From the NCBI GenBank assembly GCA_964617695.1, contig CAZTYW010000037.1, positions 1-19,117 of the forward strand: DNA of 19,117 bases, written 5' to 3'. Position 1 is the first letter of the stretch, and the number at the start of each line of letters is the position of its first letter. Position numbers and translations under genes: made by a program. The DNA is from CAZTYW01 sp964617695 (lineage in GTDB: Bacteria; Chloroflexota; Dehalococcoidia; UBA2247; RBG-13-53-26). Shown piece by piece: positions 15,537-19,117 of this stretch. The notes beneath the pieces are model-generated. The model saw only the letters and a program-made list of their open reading frames with translations, did not search any database and was not told the origin of the DNA.

Positions 15537-16070
15537 TCAGACGGGCAGGACTTCCTCGTGTAGTCTCGATGGCAGGCCGGGAACACCAAAGATGTCTGGA
15601 AGCGGCCGTACCTCATCCCCAAGCTCTTGCAGTGCGCAGTCCCGAAGCGTCTTCAACTGATCGCACAAGCGGCGCGTCTCTTCCTCAGAGAAACACAACG
15701 CCACAAGACGATGGGCGTGTCCAAGCCCGGCCCTTTTCGCCGGCTCCAGGACCGCCTTTCCCCTGGCCGTGATTCTGACTTCAATCACCCTCTGATCGTC
15801 CCTGCTCCTGGTCTTCCTGACGTAGCCAGCCCTCTGCATGCGCGTCAACTGGGCTGAGACGCTGTGCTTCTCACGGAATACGTAGGAGGCGATCTGCCCC
15901 GGAGTCAGGGGGACCTCGGACCGATCGAGGAGCATCAGTATGTTGAACTGAGCCAGCGTAACGCCCTGGCGGCCAATCTCAACCTCCGTGGCCCGGTACG
16001 ACGCTTCGAAAGCCTGAGCCATGAGCACCCAGGTGTTCAAGAAGGGGTCATAGAGATTCCAGTCGTACAT
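15537..16070 (-). CDS. MarR-family transcriptional regulator
   Basis: The 177-residue protein has a winged helix-turn-helix at about residues 38-112. QFNILMLLDRSEVPLTPGQI leads into the recognition helix EKHSVSAQLTRMQRAGYV, and the wing is TRSRDDQRVIEVRITARGKA. The DxR pair in the wing (DDQR) is typical of MarR proteins, which are dimers that usually repress their own and neighbouring genes and release DNA on binding small phenolic or lipophilic ligands. GAGGAG about 6 nt upstream supports the ATG. A 21-bp near-palindrome upstream at 16174-16194 is a plausible operator. The interrupted binding-protein gene lies downstream on the same strand and the RDD gene is divergent; both are possible targets. 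The ligand is unknown. Confidence 0.9.
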   Translation of the reverse strand: MYDWNLYDPFLNTWVLMAQAFEASYRATEVEIGRQGVTLAQFNILMLLDRSEVPLTPGQIASYVFREKHSVSAQLTRMQRAGYVRKTRSRDDQRVIEVRITARGKAVLEPAKRAGLGHAHRLVALCFSEEETRRLCDQLKTLRDCALQELGDEVRPLPDIFGVPGLPSRLHEEVLPV

Positions 16071-16173
16071 CTTTTCTCCTCTTCCTAGGCTTCTCGCCCC
16101 ACACCGACCTCCCCCGCGCTCCGCTCGAAGTCACGCTACCACGACGACCGACCTGCTCTGGTACTGCCACAAC

Positions 16174-16194
16174 GTGGTATATTAAGTATATCAC
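16174..16194. promoter_or_regulatory. 21-bp near-palindrome, candidate MarR operator
   Basis: The two halves GTGGTATATT and AGTATATCAC are inverted copies with two symmetric mismatch pairs around the centre. It is AT-rich in a GC-rich genome, overlaps the -10-like TATACT on the minus strand, and lies about 104 bp upstream of the MarR start, between divergent genes. Size and symmetry fit MarR-type operators. Confidence 0.5.
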
Positions 16195-16360
16195 TCCCGA
16201 CTATATAAGCGCGCAAGCCGAGCTTCTGAGCCACCCCACAAGCTACAGCGTCCCCAGGGCGGAAAAGGACAGGCGTGGCTTCCAAAGACACTGATTGACT
16301 GTCCGACCTGGCACACGCATCTGATTCAGTAAAGTAGAGGGGCCGGAGGGGAGGCTTGGA

Positions 16361-16738
16361 ATGGAGTACGCAGGGTTCTGGGTCAGGTTTGCAGCCTACA
16401 TAATTGACGCCGTCATCCTGTTCGTTGTCGGGGCAATAATATGGGGATTCACTGATCTGTCCTATGCCGCAGACCGCCTCGTGGGCTGGATAATCGCCGT
16501 CACCTATACCGTCGGCTTCTGGACCTGGCGCGGCCAGACCCCGGGCAAGATGGCTCTGAGCGTGAAGATCGTCAGGACCGATGGACGGCCTGTGGGCCCT
16601 GGCAAAGCCATTTTACGCTACCTGGGCTACTACGTGTCGGCGATCATCCTGTTGATCGGGTTTTTCATGATCGCCTTCGACAGCAGGAAGCAGGGGCTTC
16701 ACGACAAGATCGCTGAGACGTACGTAGTCCGAGTCTGA
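16361..16738 (+). CDS. RDD-family small membrane protein
   Basis: The 125-residue protein has three hydrophobic segments at about 10-30, 40-56 and 86-106. It has the RDD residues: Arg in FWVRFAAYIID with the Asp that follows, then WRGQTPGKMALSVKIV and the C-terminal FDSRKQGLHDKIAETYVV. RDD proteins are poorly characterised integral-membrane proteins; some have been linked to ion or solute exchange, but no function can be assigned here. The ATG has a GGAGGGGAGG ribosome-binding stretch upstream. It is divergent from the MarR gene, with about 290 bp between them holding the operator candidate, so co-regulation is possible. It faces SDR-1 tail to tail. Confidence 0.9.
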   Translation: MEYAGFWVRFAAYIIDAVILFVVGAIIWGFTDLSYAADRLVGWIIAVTYTVGFWTWRGQTPGKMALSVKIVRTDGRPVGPGKAILRYLGYYVSAIILLIGFFMIAFDSRKQGLHDKIAETYVVRV

Positions 16739-16800
16739 GGGACGCCATCACGCCGTGGCATCTTCCGTCCGGTCCTACGCACCGGCCGTGCATGCCCGCA

Positions 16801-17751
16801 CTAGAAAAGCCGGACGATGATCCTGCCGAACACGGGGCCGATGAAGTAGCGCATCAGAGGTACAAACAGGGGCGAGTATCTCCTGGAAAAGTCTCTGGCC
16901 ATGTCCCTCCGGAAGTCGGCAAACGTCTTTTGCTGGAAGTCGAGTAATTCCTGCGCCTTGCGCGTATCGTACCAGTCGATGCAGTAGGGCTCCTGGCTGA
17001 ATTTATGAGCCGGCGGCACCGGCAACCCGAGGACAGCCAGGGCGCCGCGCAGCACATCCCCGTACGTCATCCGCTCGCCGGAACCTCCGGAAATGACCAG
17101 CGTGTTCCCCTTTGCAGCCTCAAATCTCTTCACTGCGTTGACTATGGCCAGGACCACGTTGTCAGGATGGCAGAACTGAAACCGGTTGGTCAGCGGGAGC
17201 CTGAACATGAGCTTCACGGCACTCATGTCAAGATCGAAGGCAGCGGACATGCGCAGTATGATGTAGTCGATTCCCGATGCCCTTATCAGGTCCTCGCACT
17301 GGCGCTTTGTCTCCGCATACACCTCTTGCGGGTTGGGCGGGTGCTTATCAGGGTTGAGGGGCTCAGTGGCATCAGGCGTGGCCCCGAAGACTACAATCGA
17401 GGAGGTATAGACGAAAGGGATACTATCCCCTCTTTCCTTGAGCGCTTCAATCACTACACGGGTGCCACCCACATTCACCCTGGTAGCCAGCTCGGGCCGC
17501 TCGTCAGTGATGGGTGGCAACAGGCCAGCCATATGGACTACCGCGTCCGCGCCCTGGAGGGCCTCCTGCACCGACTCGGGGCACGTGACGTCTCCCCACA
17601 GGACCTCCGCCTTCGTGCCGAGCGCCTCGAGCCGTTCTCGGTTGCGGGCCGTGTCGAGGTCGAGCACCCGCACCTGGAGCCCGTCGTGCAGAAACGATTC
17701 GCAGACCTTGATTCCCAGCCGCCCAGCTCCACCAGTGACCAGAACTCGCAT
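16801..17751 (-). CDS. SDR-1: extended short-chain dehydrogenase / NAD-dependent epimerase-dehydratase family
   Basis: The 316-residue protein starts MRVLVTGGAGRLG, the TGxxGxxG nucleotide motif of extended SDRs. An Asp at the end of strand 2 (RVLDLD) favours NAD over NADP. The active site is S118 in VYTSSIVVFG with Y145 and K149 (YAETK). GDV (D near 54) and the VVHMAG motif complete the core. The C-terminus is hydrophobic and ends GPVFGRIIVRLF, which may touch the membrane. Known relatives include sugar-nucleotide epimerases and 3-beta-hydroxysteroid dehydrogenase-like enzymes; I cannot choose between them. The start ATG at 17751 is preferred over an upstream in-frame ATG at 17805 because AGGGGG lies 4 nt before it and the fold begins there. 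It follows the SDR-2 paralog in tandem. Confidence 0.9.
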   Translation of the reverse strand: MRVLVTGGAGRLGIKVCESFLHDGLQVRVLDLDTARNRERLEALGTKAEVLWGDVTCPESVQEALQGADAVVHMAGLLPPITDERPELATRVNVGGTRVVIEALKERGDSIPFVYTSSIVVFGATPDATEPLNPDKHPPNPQEVYAETKRQCEDLIRASGIDYIILRMSAAFDLDMSAVKLMFRLPLTNRFQFCHPDNVVLAIVNAVKRFEAAKGNTLVISGGSGERMTYGDVLRGALAVLGLPVPPAHKFSQEPYCIDWYDTRKAQELLDFQQKTFADFRRDMARDFSRRYSPLFVPLMRYFIGPVFGRIIVRLF

Positions 17752-17819
17752 TTGCCCCCTTACTCTCCGTTCAAGGACAGAGCGGCGATCGCCATTCGTG
17801 CGCAAACGGATTGCCTTCT

Positions 17820-17847
17820 ATCATATCCTGTTCGACTGGCGTGTCAA
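17820..17847 (-). promoter_or_regulatory. Sigma70-like promoter for SDR-1
   Basis: On the minus strand a consensus TTGACA (17847-17842) and TATGAT (17825-17820, 5 of 6) are 16 bp apart, about 69 bp upstream of the SDR-1 ATG. It implies independent transcription of SDR-1 from its upstream paralog. Confidence 0.55.
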
Positions 17848-18064
17848 TTATGGATCTGGGTCGTTCGGTTGTCAACCTCGGATTGCCAATGGAGGACGAT
17901 GCCGGCCCCGGACCCGCTGGAGCGGGGCAATCGCCGGCGTCGGTCTGCCTCGGCCAGTCCCAGAGCAGCCCGCAGGGGGAAAACTGCAGCTCCCGGGTCC
18001 AAATAGCTGCGGGAAGGCGGTGGGATAGACCTGATGTGTCGTCCAAAGCGATCCCTGCCGTGCG

Positions 18065-18105
18065 CTGGCGATGCAGGCTGGGCTCCGGCCAGCCTGTATC
18101 GCCAG
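18065..18105. repeat. Strong inverted repeat with 17-bp stem
   Basis: Arms at 18065-18081 and 18089-18105 are inverted copies (5' arm starts CTGGCGAT, 3' arm ends ATCGCCAG) around the 7-nt loop GCTCCGG. The one non-Watson-Crick position is G-T, so the stem is fully paired only in RNA from the plus strand. No T-run follows on either strand. It lies 62 bp past the SDR-2 stop and could be a REP-like palindrome, an mRNA 3'-end stabiliser or a factor-dependent terminator. Confidence 0.7.
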
Positions 18106-18166
18106 GGGGGGACGGACGACCTCGAGGTTGCTTTGTCCAGGCGCCTCTCAGGTATAGGGGCGTTCG

Positions 18167-19117
18167 TCAGAAGAGCTGCACAATGGCTTTGCCGAAGACG
18201 GGCCCGACAAAGTAGCACATGAAGGGCAGAAAGAGGACAGAATACTTCTTGGCCAGCGCCCTGGAATAGTCTCCAAGGTAGTCAGTAAACGTCTTGCGCT
18301 GGCACCGAAGGAGTTCACGGGTCTTGCTGGTGTCGTACCAATCAAGGTAGTAAGGCCTCTGGGTGAATTTGTGCTGCGGTGGTAGCGGCAGCCCCATGGT
18401 TCCCAGCATGGCGCCGACCATGTCCTTGTACAGCATTCTCTGCTCAGGCCCGCCGCTGACAACCAGCGTGTGCCCTTTGACCGCCTCGAAGTTCTTGACG
18501 GCGTTTAGTATGGCCAGGGCAGTGTCGTCCGGATGGCAGAACTCAACTCTATTGTCCAGCGGTATGCTGAATACGCGCTTCACGTCGCCTATTCCAAGGT
18601 CGAAGTAGATGGTCGCCGACAGGCGCAGTATGACGTACTCAAGCCCCGATTCCTTGATCACGTTCTCGGCCTGGAGCTTGGTCACGGCGTAGCCCCCTTC
18701 AGGATGGGGCTCGTGCCTGTCCGGGTCGAGGGGCTCGGTGGCGCGGGGGGTGGGACCGAACACCGCCACCGAGGAGGTATACACCAGGGGAATGTGGCCG
18801 CCTTTCTCCCTGATCAGGTCGACCAGCACCCTGGTGCCCTCGACGTTGACCCTGTAGGCCAACTCGGGTTTGTCGTCGGCCACAGGAGGCAGGACGGCGG
18901 CCATGTGCACCACCGCGTCCACCTCTGGCAGGGCCTGCCTGACCGAGTCAGGTTCGGTTATGTCACCCCAGACAATCTCCGCTGCCTGGCCCAACGCCCT
19001 GACGCCTTTGCGGTTCCGCGCCGTGTCAACGTCAAATATTCGTACCTGGAATCCATCTTCCATCAGCTTCTTGCAGACCGTGGTTCCCAGCCGGCCTGCT
19101 CCGCCCGTTATCAACAC
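18167..19117 (-). CDS. SDR-2: extended short-chain dehydrogenase paralog, start cut by window end
   Basis: The visible 316 residues align along their whole length with SDR-1, with the same VNV(G/E)GTRV, VYTSS, FCHPD(N/D), HKF(S/T)Q.PY..DWYDT and C-terminal GPVFGKAIVQLF. It has TGGAGRLG, Ser in VYTSSVAVFG and the YAVTK catalytic pair. Asp in RIFDVD favours NAD. SDR-1 begins MRVLVTGG and this protein enters the window at the matching Val (GTG at 19117-19115), so most likely only about two codons including the start are missing. The GTG itself as start is an alternative. Reaction and substrate are not identifiable. Confidence 0.88.
   Translation of the reverse strand: MLITGGAGRLGTTVCKKLMEDGFQVRIFDVDTARNRKGVRALGQAAEIVWGDITEPDSVRQALPEVDAVVHMAAVLPPVADDKPELAYRVNVEGTRVLVDLIREKGGHIPLVYTSSVAVFGPTPRATEPLDPDRHEPHPEGGYAVTKLQAENVIKESGLEYVILRLSATIYFDLGIGDVKRVFSIPLDNRVEFCHPDDTALAILNAVKNFEAVKGHTLVVSGGPEQRMLYKDMVGAMLGTMGLPLPPQHKFTQRPYYLDWYDTSKTRELLRCQRKTFTDYLGDYSRALAKKYSVLFLPFMCYFVGPVFGKAIVQLF

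Larger units (their letters stand above)
17752..18166. other. Non-coding spacer between the two SDR genes
   Basis: About 415 bp without a credible gene. It holds the SDR-1 promoter candidate, a nested hairpin around CCCGCT-GG-AGCGGG (17913-17926) flanked by GCCGGC copies at 17901 and 17933, and the strong 17-bp hairpin at 18065-18105. The spacer is unusually long and structured for two tandem paralogs. Confidence 0.6.

Noticed and set aside
17844..18218. ORFs of about 60-134 codons on both strands in the SDR spacer
   Set aside because: No ribosome-binding sites, no recognisable motifs, and they span the hairpins; they look like GC-driven open frames.

Overview
The window is about 60% GC, gene-dense and bacterial. 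It looks like a metagenomic scaffold, because a run of exactly 100 N sits at 5280-5379. The mix of genes suggests Chloroflexota, probably class Dehalococcoidia (SAR202-like or subsurface). That mix is tandem Old Yellow Enzyme (OYE)/enoate reductases, a KstD-like flavoprotein, a DUF6125-like protein, a potassium-type membrane pyrophosphatase, a single-chain glycyl-tRNA synthetase and an orphan Leu/Ile/Val-type binding protein. The taxonomic call is inference; the window holds no rRNA or other decisive marker.

Left part (48-8900, all on the minus strand), in transcription order: a four-TM orphan sensor histidine kinase; two tandem [4Fe-4S]/FMN/FAD enoate-reductase-like proteins (here OYE-B, then OYE-A, whose 5' end is lost in the gap); a flavoprotein of the 3-ketosteroid dehydrogenase/fumarate reductase family with an unusual C-terminal membrane anchor; and a protein made of two copies of a DUF6125-like domain. 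Promoter-like sites precede the kinase, OYE-B and the flavoprotein. The last two genes are 58 bp apart and probably co-transcribed. The set resembles a redox module acting on C=C bonds of a hydrophobic ring or enone substrate, comparable in composition to BaiCD/BaiH plus BaiJ/BaiP of bile-acid 7-dehydroxylation. The substrate cannot be read from sequence.

Middle part (8901-13849): a 570-bp regulatory region, then a membrane pyrophosphatase (hppA) whose leader carries a terminator-like hairpin ahead of its ribosome-binding site; hppA ends in a clear intrinsic terminator. A convergent metallo-beta-lactamase-fold hydrolase and a divergent glycyl-tRNA synthetase follow.

Right part (13980-19117): a LivK-type binding protein gene interrupted by an in-frame TGA; a MarR-type regulator with a palindromic operator candidate; a small RDD membrane protein; and two tandem extended-SDR paralogs, the second cut by the window end. 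A strong 17-bp stem hairpin lies between the two SDR genes.

Most notable: the two OYE paralogs share long nucleotide-identical tracts (145 and 86 nt by eye) within otherwise diverged genes, both replace the usual proton-donor Tyr by Cys, the flavoprotein carries a fused membrane anchor, and hppA has an attenuator-like leader. I found no CRISPR array, transposase, tRNA or rRNA.
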